Of a stretch of 22,803 nucleotides of DNA, positions 17,201-22,803 are shown piece by piece. Numbering within the stretch: position 1 is the stretch's first letter; every line of letters starts with the position of its first letter. Both the position numbers and the translations under genes were made by a program. The DNA comes from an uncultured bacterium (GTDB lineage: Bacteria; Planctomycetota; Uabimicrobiia; Uabimicrobiales; JABWCH01). Under the pieces are notes generated by a model that saw nothing but the letters and a program-made list of their open reading frames with translations, was not told the origin of the DNA and searched no databases. The stretch is from assembly GCA_938003875.1 (NCBI GenBank), contig CALKWO010000339.1:1-22803 (forward strand), given 5' to 3'.

Positions 17201-17533
17201 AACATTATGCACCTTACGAGTTCGCCCCTTTTTTTTATAAATACTGCTGATTTCCACGCTCAATAAAAATCGGACAGGGGCAATCATGTCCTGGGGTATT
17301 CCTTCCTGCGCTTCTTTACAATACTTCTCCTTCAGAGAGTAGAGCCCTTGCTCTGGAGCAGGCTCCAGATATTCTTCTATTTCCTCGACCCACTGAGGAT
17401 GAGTAAAATCCCCACTGCCTACTATATGGATTCCCTTATACAAAGCCCATTTATACAAATTGGGAAAGGTAAGATCATGGCTTGTTGCACGGGAATATTT
17501 GGAATGAATATGCAAATCTGCAATAAAACGCAT
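14282..17533 (-). CDS. EndoQ-like PHP nuclease fused to UvrD/PcrA-type helicase
   Basis: The product has 1083 residues in two parts. Residues 1-415 resemble endonuclease Q (the TIGR00375 family). They include DLHIHSKYSRA, GDFTHP (41-46), VEIS, VHN, IPAHIWTPW (162-170) and SNSDAHS (221-227), which supply the PHP metal ligands, and a zinc-finger-like HSKCKL...CPMCGG (277-301). A Lys-rich linker (434-448) leads to a superfamily 1A helicase. It has GPGTGKT (485-491), TFTNKAAEEM, VDEYQD (655-660), GDPDQAIYSFRGA (683-695), QNYRSS, LTLHASKGLEF (975-985) and FYVGMTRAK. The last residues, QLDFFL, resemble a bacterial sliding-clamp-binding peptide. EndoQ nicks DNA 5' of deaminated or damaged bases, and UvrD-type helicases unwind from nicks. 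The fusion suggests coupled repair, which is inference. Confidence 0.93.
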   Translation of the reverse strand: MRFIADLHIHSKYSRATSHDLTFPNLYKWALYKGIHIVGSGDFTHPQWVEEIEEYLEPAPEQGLYSLKEKYCKEAQEGIPQDMIAPVRFLLSVEISSIYKKKGRTRKVHNVVFAPNLEVAKKISYRLSQIGNIKSDGRPILGLDSHHLLEILLEISPEIYLIPAHIWTPWFSLFGANSGFDHIEECFEELTPYIFALETGLSSDPPMNWMCSQLDRFTLVSNSDAHSPSKLGREANLFSCEFSYPGLFDALKRGDAEKFLGTIEFYPDEGKYHLDGHSKCKLRLTPEQSIEYKGICPMCGGKITLGVLHRIAELADRKAGEKPPKPFPFRNLIGLETILGQVLGVKETSKKVETEYFSVLKKFGPELEIISNTPLEELEKKGSVILAEAVRRAREGNLEIAGGYDGEYGTIQIFQPGEREKYLPQETFFGFQEKEKKSPAKKREKITKIQENVPDAIAQSIWETLNAEQKEAVECQDKQVLVIAGPGTGKTMTLACRLAYLVQERKMPARSILAITFTNKAAEEMKSRMKQVLGDISEEMTICTFHRLGLQILKEKGNLVGLPQDFVLYEKEEIHKLLDGKKEWLEKVALAKNDLVSPESIEDKEFQDFYLKYNEILQSNHAITLEDLVYLPVRLLRENPETQKEYQERFCVVAVDEYQDIANAQHHLLKLLVAENTDFFAIGDPDQAIYSFRGANMQYFLDFSQEFPQAKQIRLCQNYRSSKNITDAASFLVSHNKNRIPGELKAQKKGKNIQVYQASHERIEAQFIIHTIQELMGGITMLATDKSTIQESSYTFQSFAVLYRTSQQSKILQEAFAESSMPYQCIGTEPFWKQEKIQNWKALFQLFLHPQASPSFYRLLQEMPGIGDKSIAIWKEHQRPFLEEIPQHLPAPARESIYELTRILKQCQPTNPLGDWIASLAAQISWPCLQLEKESMNRICQAASFFQDLREFLSHIALHEHVDEFDPRAEKIALLTLHASKGLEFPVVFIAGCEETLLPFTRFGWDKETEEEERRLFYVGMTRAKELLYLTHSQKRLLFGKEESHDPTRYFQEIPQNLQSFVTTKRKPSKPKKQEGEQLDFFL

Positions 17534-17568
17534 AGAATTTCCTAACTAAATTTTGTATAGTCCATATC

Positions 17569-17792
17569 TTGACAATGTTAAATTCCACATATTGGCTAGC
17601 AATAACTTATAGCGAAAATTGCATTTAATTCTTTTTCGTTATTGTTATCGTTATCGTTATCTTTATCGTTATCATTATCTTTCTTTGATGATGCAAATGA
17701 TAACGATAATGATAAAGAGAACGATAACGAATTAATTCCCAAATCTTTCGTAAGCTCTTGGTAATCAATAATCCAGATTTAACATTGTCAAA
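17569..17792. mobile_element. MITE-like element, 224 bp, long terminal inverted repeats
   Basis: The left end starts TTGACAATGTTAAAT (17569). The right end is its reverse complement, ATTTAACATTGTCAA (to 17792). Similarity continues for about 60 bp into each arm (TTGATT/TTGGCT, TTACGAAA/TTATAGCGAAA, AATTAATTC/ATTTAATTC). The element has no coding capacity. A further copy of the same end begins at 22749-22750. Long terminal repeats, small size and more than one copy fit a non-autonomous transposable element. I could not define a target-site duplication with confidence. Confidence 0.7.
17635..17733. repeat. GTTATC-repeat hairpin inside the MITE-like element
   Basis: The left arm is a run of imperfect GTTATC hexamers (CGTTATTGTTATCGTTATC, then TTTATCGTTATCATTATC). 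The right arm is the complementary GATAAC series (GATAACGATAATGATAAAG, then ACGATAACGAATT). Together they can form a stem of about 45 bp with a short loop near 17690. The low-complexity hexamer is unlike the surrounding sequence. Confidence 0.8.
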
Positions 17793-17872
17793 ATATAAAT
17801 ATCAAAAAATATCCTAAAATAGCTTAACTTAATAGTCTATATTTAGTAAAAAAGTATATTCTCAAAAAGTAA

Positions 17873-17901
17873 TTGACATTCTGAAGCAAATTAACTACAC
17901 T
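17873..17901 (+). promoter_or_regulatory. Sigma-70-like promoter
   Basis: TTGACA (17873-17878) and TACACT (17896-17901) are separated by exactly 17 bp, a near-consensus housekeeping promoter. It reads towards the PEP-CTERM gene at 18374, about 470 nt downstream, with only gene relics between. It may therefore have served a lost gene or a small RNA. Confidence 0.5.
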
Positions 17902-17910
17902 AGAAATAGC

Positions 17911-17931
17911 TAAATGTAAAGACTACATTTA
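17911..17931. promoter_or_regulatory. Operator-like palindrome
   Basis: TAAATGTA and TACATTTA form a perfect 8-bp inverted repeat around AAGAC. It starts 9 bp after the -10 box of the promoter-like sequence at 17873-17901. That position fits a repressor site or a hairpin at the transcript's 5' end. The assignment rests on position and symmetry only. Confidence 0.4.
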
Positions 17932-17952
17932 ATGCTGTCTCTAAAGAAGACT

Positions 17953-18045
17953 TTACTCAATAATTTCGGCAAGTTGCAGTTTCTGCGCTAAACCGATCAA
18001 TAAAAGTTTGGGAAAAATTGGGAAACGTATGATGTCTATGTTCAT
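17953..18045 (-). pseudogene. Short truncated coding relic (30 codons)
   Basis: A minus-strand frame of 30 codons starts at ATG 18045 and contains PKLLLIGLAQKLQLAEIIE before TAA. The amphipathic helix resembles N-termini of some transposases or DNA-binding proteins, but it is too short to assign. It lies among other relics and may be a broken gene start or chance. Confidence 0.2.
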
Positions 18046-18182
18046 GCTAACGCTCACGTTCTTCTGACTACGGTATTTCTCTCTATGTGGAATAGAGCTT
18101 TATTATCAACCAAGAGTCAAGTTTTGCAAATATTTTCTTTCTTTTTTTAAAATTATTTTTGACATCTTAGAATTCCTACATA

Positions 18183-18247
18183 TTTCAGGCATTGCAAAGC
18201 ATATAAATGCAATAGATGAGAAAAAGCCATAATCAGCCTGCAATTTC
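18183..18247 (-). pseudogene. 65-bp relic of the DUF3800-like gene
   Basis: This stretch matches 21292-21356 at 63 of 65 positions. In the minus-strand frame it encodes NCRLIMAFSHLLHLYALQCL, against NCRPIMAFSRLLHLYALQCL at residues 267-286 of the gene at 19981-22152. Similarity ends abruptly on both sides. It is a fragment of a second copy of that gene or of a close relative. The rest of 18046-18373 holds nothing I recognise. Confidence 0.85.
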
Positions 18248-18373
18248 GAATGAAAGTCAATAATATTACATCGTGATTGCACCCATCGTTTATCGTTGTT
18301 TTTTTTGAGTAGAACACAGAGAATCTGTAATTGAGTAACGGTAGATTTCAAAATAATCAAAAAGGGAAACAGT

Positions 18374-18952
18374 ATGCAAAAAATAAAAATAATGCTTTTT
18401 TTTATAGCAATATGCGGGTTATCTCCCTCATTTAGCGCAGAAATACTGTCCTTGAGTAGCAGCAATTTTTATGGAATCACTGGGATAAGAGACTGGTATC
18501 CTGGCAGGATGATCGATGGTTCGATACAAGGAGATGATACTGCCGGAGTTAGTGCCTATGCAAACCTGGGGGATACCTTTTACTATGAATTTGCCCAAGA
18601 GATGTCCATCAGCAGAGTAACGATGGCAAGGCGTGAAGGCCAGCCAACATCCAAATGGTATATCACATTGCTCAATGCTGCCGGCGTTCAAACCTATTAT
18701 TATGAGGTTTTAGATAACAATGCACGACTTGCCAACATTTTGGTTATGGATACTTCATTCAGTGCTGTATCCACTAAAAAAATTATATTCGGGCATATAC
18801 AGGTGACAAATAGTAACGATAGAGCCACATGGTCTGAAGTTCAGATATATGGATCGTCATTGCCTGTCCCTGAACCATCTTCGATGCTTTTAATGGGATT
18901 TTGGATTTTGCTAAGAGCCTATACAAAAAATAATTTCAGGCGAAAACTTTGA
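18374..18952 (+). CDS. Discoidin-like PEP-CTERM protein
   Basis: This secreted protein has 192 residues and a signal peptide (about 1-22, ending SFSA). The mature part resembles an F5/8 type C (discoidin-like) beta-sandwich: DWYPGRMIDGSIQGDD near the start, FYYEFAQEMSISRVTMARR, then IFGHIQVTNSNDRATWSEV and QIYG at the end. These domains usually bind glycans. The C-terminus carries VPEPSSMLLM, a hydrophobic segment and a basic tail (KNNFRRKL), a canonical PEP-CTERM. The ATG follows an AAAAGGGA ribosome binding site. It stands alone on the plus strand within a relic-rich region. The sorting signals are clear; the domain assignment is moderate. Confidence 0.83.
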   Translation: MQKIKIMLFFIAICGLSPSFSAEILSLSSSNFYGITGIRDWYPGRMIDGSIQGDDTAGVSAYANLGDTFYYEFAQEMSISRVTMARREGQPTSKWYITLLNAAGVQTYYYEVLDNNARLANILVMDTSFSAVSTKKIIFGHIQVTNSNDRATWSEVQIYGSSLPVPEPSSMLLMGFWILLRAYTKNNFRRKL

Positions 18953-19000
18953 AGCACTTGGAGCGCGAGTACCTGGTAATGATCTTTGAAAGGGAGAAAT

Positions 19001-19509
19001 ATGAGCTTAAAAATTTTATATTATTTCAGCATTGTTATTTTAGCATGGCAGGCTGCTGTTGCAGGTGCCACTCTAGAAGCACGATGGAATTTTGAGGGAA
19101 ATTATAACGATCTCAGTGGTAATGGCTATAATGGTATTCAGGTAGGCACTGTGCCTTTTGTCGCTGGTATATCAGGTGGAATGGCAGCACAACGGCTGGA
19201 ATCCAATTCTATGTAGATGGAAATGCAATGTCTACAAGCTATCAGTCGTCCGGTTTTACAGGTTTAAACGGAGGCAGCCTGCCTTTCAGAATTGGCGCAA
19301 GTTTAGGAGATTCTGCAAACAACATATACGGCTATACTGGGAAAATGGATAATCTCAGTCTTTGGAAGGGCACTCTTTCTCAACTGGAAGTTACAACGGC
19401 TTACCAAACCACCATTCCAGAGCCAGTGAGCATAATTCCTGTGATGATAGGAATTATGCTGCTATGTTGGAAAAAAACACATTACCTCAAATTTTGTGGT
19501 AGATCATAG
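19001..19509 (+). pseudogene. Broken LamG-type PEP-CTERM gene
   Basis: The first frame begins at ATG 19001 after AAAGGGAG. It encodes a signal peptide and a typical LamG opening (LEARWNFEGNYNDLSGNGYN), then stops at 19216. A second frame resumes with GIQFYVDGNAMSTSYQ, GASLGDSANNIYGYTGKMDN and a PEP-CTERM tail (IPEPVSIIP, helix, basic end) to 19509. A full LamG domain needs about 80 further residues between these halves. The defect is therefore probably an internal deletion near 19185-19200 that also shifted the frame. The remaining parts imply a former surface concanavalin-like protein related to its neighbour only in sorting signals. A sequencing error alone would not explain the missing middle. 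Confidence 0.75.
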
Positions 19510-19552
19510 CATAAAATCGGAATGCGAACTTTTTATTAGGAGAGCAGAACCC

Positions 19553-19654
19553 ATTAAAAAGTTTCTGATTGTTTTTTTCGCTATATTTTCCAGTTTGTCT
19601 CTTTATGCAGCCGATCTTCCATCGCAGCGAGATTATTTACGCCTAAATCTATAG
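19553..19654 (+). pseudogene. Signal-peptide stub of a lost secreted protein
   Basis: A good ribosome binding site (AGGAG, about 19538-19543) precedes ATT AAA AAG, where ATG would be expected. The frame then encodes KKFLIVFFAIFSSLSLYAAD, a textbook signal peptide with an AxA-like cleavage site. The frame runs into TAG at 19652-19654. From about 19622 the sequence belongs to a TnpB fragment on the other strand, so the secreted gene was cut just after its signal peptide. Confidence 0.55.
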
Positions 19655-19784
19655 ATGCAACACGATTAATATCTACATCGGAGTTCAGTTCTTGCTTATC
19701 ATAAAGAATTTCGACATGGAAGAAAGAACCGTTGAGTTTAGGCACGATACGGACTTGAGCGAAAATAGGTACTATCTTTTTGCA
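19622..19784 (-). pseudogene. TnpB (IS200/IS605 OrfB) fragment
   Basis: The minus-strand frame encodes QVRIVPKLNGSFFHVEILYD, then INRVASIDLGVNNLAAM. The IDLGVNNLA segment is the RuvC-I motif of TnpB proteins with its catalytic Asp. The preceding KLNGSFFHVEILYDKQE matches the usual strand just before it. The frame has a stop on its upstream side near 19785 and loses similarity right after the motif near 19622. About 55 of the roughly 400 residues expected remain. It is a dead remnant of an insertion element. Positions 19785-19980 contain nothing I recognise. Confidence 0.7.
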
Positions 19785-19980
19785 TTATGCTTGCTTTTTT
19801 TATAGTTACAGGTAGTGCTGTACGATTTTATAAGCGGAGTGTTTAAAACCTATCCGAAAAATCCTGTTGGCTGCAAATTTCGGGCATCTCGAATAGCTTC
19901 GTCGAATCGGAGCTTTTGTGAGGAAAAATTAAATGCAAATAAATAACATAATAATTATAGATAGATAAAATCACTCTCCT

Positions 19981-22152
19981 CTATCCATAATAGAATGGCA
20001 GCATGGTCACGATATTCCATATATCCCATCCTTTGCAGCTTTCGCTGGACAATGTGGTTTGCCATGGTGTATACGCTAGGAAATCTCGGAAGAAGGGCTG
20101 GGTTTGGCTCAAATCGTTTAGCGTTTGTAAAACTGGCTTAGGATTTTGCGATTTAGCCAGGCATTGCAACAAAAGAAGAGGAATCTCTATTGTCTTGAGG
20201 GTAAAATGGCCTTCCGTGTAGGGCTGTATTAAGGAAAGAGCCTTTTCTATGCAATCCTGGTTTCCTGTGCTATAAGCCAGGTATAAAGCCCACTTCCAGA
20301 TATGGCAGGAAGGATACCATGGCCAGTTTTTGTTGGATATATGCTGGCAAAGAACGTCCAAAGACTCTGTAGATTCTATCAAAGATGGACTGACATAATG
20401 ATGGTAGTAGCTTAAAAACTTGAGTATAAGAGCCAGATCGAAGGTAGATGCATTTTTGATTCCCCAGCCAAGCAAGTTGTTGGGTGTCAGTCTTTGGTGG
20501 TCGAAGAGGCTTTTCATGAGTTCCAGGGCATTCTGCCAGGGCATTTTGTCTTGTGGATAATGCCTGGGGTTTTCCTGGCGAGAGAGTTCCAGATGGATGC
20601 GGTAGTGCATGCCTATATTCCACATTTCTGTATGAGGAACAAAGTTTTCCGTATCTTCCTGAAGCTGTTCTGCTGCGAGTTCATAGTAAGCATATTCTTC
20701 ACGATTCATTCCATAAAGAAACGCATTGGCCTGTCCGAGCGTGCCAGAGAGTTTTCCAAAGGTGGAGTCCTTTTCCTTGCCAAGAAATTTGCGGTAGGTT
20801 TCCTTGTATCTTTTGTAATGAGGTTCCAGGATTTTTTCTACTTCTGCAAAATTATAGTTGTTAAAATGGCTGACCTGGACAGCTTTGAGTTCCATATCGA
20901 GATGATGCAATAACCTTTCGCCAATCGTAGGATACAGGATTTCTTTATGTGTGGCGAAGAAGCCACGATATTCTTCCAGATACTTACCAGCATTATTTTC
21001 TATAGATCCTTTATGGCTTTCTATGGCGATTTGCTGACGCATCAGGACTTCTTGCATTCTTAAAATCAAAGGATTCTCCTGCCCGCTCTCCAAAGGATAA
21101 AGATTCAGAAGAGTCTGGCAATAGATTTCCGCCATCTTCATATTTTCAGAGGCTTCTGCCCTGCTTACAATAAGATTTTCCAATATCTTATCCAGAAAAG
21201 AAACAAACTCTTCCATTTCCATTTCCTCTTGAGCGATAGCCTTTAGAATTTTTTTAGCTTTGGGCAAGACAGAAATGGCATTTTTTTCTTCTTTCAGGCA
21301 TTGCAAAGCATATAAATGCAATAGACGAGAAAAAGCCATAATCGGCCTGCAATTTCCATTTTCATAGGATTTCACAATTTCCTCTACAGGGTTCATGCCC
21401 AGGGCAGGCCAATAGTAATCTTGAAAGGAAATTTTACAATACTTCACGTCTTTGATATCGCGTGTTTTCTCATTGCCTAAAAACAAATCAGCGGCAAGAA
21501 CTTCTGCCTTTTTTACTACCTTCCTTGTATCGCATTCCAGCTTGATCTCGATCTTCTTTTGTTGAGCCAATGGCTGAAACTCTTTTTCCAGTTGCTTCAT
21601 GAGAAATTCATAGTAGAAATCGTAGTCAGCAGGCTTCCAGACTCCAAAAGCCCCTTTGGCTTGAGAACGTGGGGCAATCATGACATTCACGATATCCCCT
21701 TCCTTTAGCGGAAGCTTTTCCGAAAATAAACCCCAAAGCGTTGTTCTCAATATTTCCCCATAAGCTTGCTGTTCATTTACAAAAAATGGTGGAAACCCTG
21801 AAGAAACAAAGGCCATAGAAAATTCTTCCAGAGAAAGCAATTCTCGTACAAGCTCGTTGGTTAGCTCTACGCCTTCCTCTGGGGTGACAGACAAATTTTC
21901 GGAATCATCCCACCTGACTCCTCTCATAGGGAAATAGTGGATTTCTTCTATTCTCTCCACAATAGAGCGAGGGTGGATTATGTTCCACTGGTTCAGAACA
22001 TGATCCATGCGATTATGCACAATCTGGTTGCGAGGGTCTTTGAATATAACTCCCCCGACTTTCGAGGCTTTTTCCTTTTCTCTGGATACTTTTTTAGACT
22101 GCTTCTCAAACGAACCCGTTTCATCTATGGCAACAAGATAACAATACGACAT
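19981..22152 (-). CDS. Large DUF3800-like protein
   Basis: The product has 723 residues and no signal peptide. The N-terminal 230 residues resemble the DUF3800 fold (RNase H-like). They show YLVAIDETGSFE (Asp 10, Glu 11) on a first strand, VGGVIF (32-37), a central VNVMIAPRSQAKG, then a helix, and IEIKLECDTRKVVKKAEVLA followed by ADLFLG (222-227). DUF3800 proteins keep D-E near the start and an A-D-L segment near the end of the domain, which suggests a nuclease-like active site. The remaining 490 residues are helical, TPR-like in texture, without a motif I can name. An AGGAGG precedes ATG 22152, and the gene starts 12 nt after the stop of the truncated gene upstream. DUF3800 genes are frequent near mobile and defence islands. 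The function here is unknown. Confidence 0.78.
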   Translation of the reverse strand: MSYCYLVAIDETGSFEKQSKKVSREKEKASKVGGVIFKDPRNQIVHNRMDHVLNQWNIIHPRSIVERIEEIHYFPMRGVRWDDSENLSVTPEEGVELTNELVRELLSLEEFSMAFVSSGFPPFFVNEQQAYGEILRTTLWGLFSEKLPLKEGDIVNVMIAPRSQAKGAFGVWKPADYDFYYEFLMKQLEKEFQPLAQQKKIEIKLECDTRKVVKKAEVLAADLFLGNEKTRDIKDVKYCKISFQDYYWPALGMNPVEEIVKSYENGNCRPIMAFSRLLHLYALQCLKEEKNAISVLPKAKKILKAIAQEEMEMEEFVSFLDKILENLIVSRAEASENMKMAEIYCQTLLNLYPLESGQENPLILRMQEVLMRQQIAIESHKGSIENNAGKYLEEYRGFFATHKEILYPTIGERLLHHLDMELKAVQVSHFNNYNFAEVEKILEPHYKRYKETYRKFLGKEKDSTFGKLSGTLGQANAFLYGMNREEYAYYELAAEQLQEDTENFVPHTEMWNIGMHYRIHLELSRQENPRHYPQDKMPWQNALELMKSLFDHQRLTPNNLLGWGIKNASTFDLALILKFLSYYHHYVSPSLIESTESLDVLCQHISNKNWPWYPSCHIWKWALYLAYSTGNQDCIEKALSLIQPYTEGHFTLKTIEIPLLLLQCLAKSQNPKPVLQTLNDLSQTQPFFRDFLAYTPWQTTLSSESCKGWDIWNIVTMLPFYYG

Positions 22153-22164
22153 TTCTGGCCTCCT

Positions 22165-22566
22165 TTAGTATGGAACATCCCAAAAAATTTCCTCATCAGG
22201 TCGGTAGATACATATTGTTCCTCTGTGGATTGCATTTTCTAAATGCTTTGCAAGAGAAGGTAGATGCTTTTCTATATTTTGCAAGGCTGTCCGTATAGCA
22301 TTACCAACGCTTTTTCGCAATTTGTCATTCTCAGGAGAAGAACAAAATTTGGCATTCAAACATTTTCCGATCTTTTCCGTCTCCTCATCTATTTCTTCCA
22401 ATTTGCTCCAATCATGATCCTTTTCGGCTTCTTTTCTCTCTTCCGAAAGCTCTAATAGCCTTTTTTTATATTCTTTTACTGCTTTATGGTCGCTTGGGGC
22501 ATGATGAGAATTGCTCCGATTCGAACCTGATTTTTTTGTGCTAAATTTAAAAATACAGAATAAATA
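22165..22566 (-). pseudogene. 5'-truncated gene retaining a conserved C-terminal domain
   Basis: An open frame runs from an upstream stop at 22567-22569 to TAA at 22165 with no ATG or GTG start; a TTG at 22401 is the first possible start. The protein shows a coiled-coil segment (YKKRLLELSEERKEAEKDHD, then LEEIDEETEKIGK). It ends with KSVGNAIRTALQNIEKHLPS, LAKHLENAIHRGTICIYRPD. From memory, this arrangement matches the C-terminal domain of large ATPase, cyclase and regulator proteins in actinobacteria, planctomycetes and relatives (pattern A-I-R-x-A-L-x-x-I-x-x-H-x-P, then H-L-x-x-x-I-x-x-G, then Y-x-P). Here only that domain remains, so the gene is probably cut off at its 5' side. A stand-alone small protein starting at TTG is the alternative. 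Confidence 0.6.
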
Positions 22567-22748
22567 TTATTTAATTAAAGATAAGCTATTTTATGATAAT
22601 ATGTTATATCTTTTATTCTTTAATAATTCTTTAATAAAATTTTTCATTCATTAAAGGCTAATTAAAGGAAGTTTACAACAGAACCCATCTGGATACATTA
22701 TCCATATTTTCAGTTGCATAAAATAAAATAATTTCTGTAGGTACCTAA

Positions 22749-22803
22749 TTTGACAATGTTAAATTCCAGTTGTTGATTGCCAAATAGTTACGAAAAATTT
22801 ATG
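22749..22803 (+). mobile_element. End of a second MITE-like copy, cut by the window edge
   Basis: TTTGACAATGTTAAATTCCA at 22749 matches the left end of the element at 17569 and continues with TTGATTGCCAA and TTACGAAAAATTT, resembling both arms of that element. It runs off the window, so its length is unknown. The stretch 22567-22748 before it is AT-rich with two TTAAAGG words and no gene I can see. Confidence 0.65.

Noticed and set aside
17635..17733. GTTATC repeats considered as a CRISPR array
   Set aside because: The units are 6 bp and contiguous, with no spacers, and are mirrored in the second arm. This is a hexamer hairpin, not repeats with spacers.
18106..18465. Minus-strand open frame of 119 codons
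   Set aside because: It overlaps the start of the discoidin-like PEP-CTERM gene and reads the 65-bp relic out of frame. It has no recognisable motif.
18986..19000. TTG at 18986 as the start of the LamG gene
   Set aside because: ATG at 19001 has AAAGGGAG at good spacing and gives a standard signal peptide. The TTG lies within the ribosome binding region.
22525..22545. GGTTCGAATC on the minus strand, resembling a tRNA T-loop
   Set aside because: The flanking bases do not pair into a T stem, and no D, anticodon or acceptor arms can be drawn. The stretch also lies within the truncated open frame.

Overview
The window is a low-GC bacterial chromosome segment. Its lineage cannot be fixed from sequence alone. 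Several traits point to the PVC group, most likely a planctomycete-like bacterium. These are four surface-type proteins with PEP-CTERM tails, an endonuclease Q-like/UvrD helicase fusion, stacked SPFH (HflK/HflC-like) proteins next to a P1B-type ATPase, and dispersed periodic inverted repeats of the ACCACAGAG and ACCACGAAGG type. That placement is inference.

Left part (1-8150, nearly all minus strand). An ABC-2-type permease (7187-8149) is followed by a tight block read right to left. The block holds a polytopic SPFH protein with a histidine-rich insert (5136-7073), an HflC-like protein with a repetitive charged tail (3754-5130), an HflK-like protein (2690-3748) and a CPS-motif P1B ATPase (796-2685). 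Gaps inside the block are 4-5 nt, and each ribosome binding site lies in or over the preceding stop. This strongly suggests one operon, probably a membrane complex handling a transition metal. A PEP-CTERM protein (145-747) follows on the same strand.

Middle part (8150-14281, plus strand). A 560-nt gap holds a nested inverted repeat. Five plus-strand genes then overlap or nearly touch: a DNRLRE-type PEP-CTERM protein, a HEAT-repeat N-acetylmuramoyl-L-alanine amidase, a lipoprotein with a possible JAMM/MPN-like metal centre, a secreted TPR protein with a cysteine-rich tail, and a membrane polyferredoxin with a degenerate HMA-like C-terminus. They look like a cell-envelope and redox cluster. A second periodic inverted repeat sits between the convergent ends of this cluster and the next gene.

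Right part. The minus-strand gene 14282-17533 encodes an EndoQ-like PHP nuclease fused to a UvrD/PcrA helicase, with a likely sliding-clamp-binding peptide at its extreme C-terminus. Beyond it (17534-22803) lies an accessory region rich in decay products. It contains a MITE-like element with long terminal repeats and GTTATC-repeat arms, a promoter-plus-palindrome, a 65-bp relic copied from a nearby gene, one intact and one broken PEP-CTERM gene, and a signal-peptide stub abutting a TnpB fragment. It also contains a large DUF3800-like gene (19981-22152) and a 5'-truncated gene keeping only a conserved C-terminal domain. The window ends in another copy of the MITE end.

The strongest candidates for under-described biology are the three-SPFH/P1B-ATPase operon, the EndoQ-helicase-clamp fusion, and the DUF3800-like protein in its debris field.
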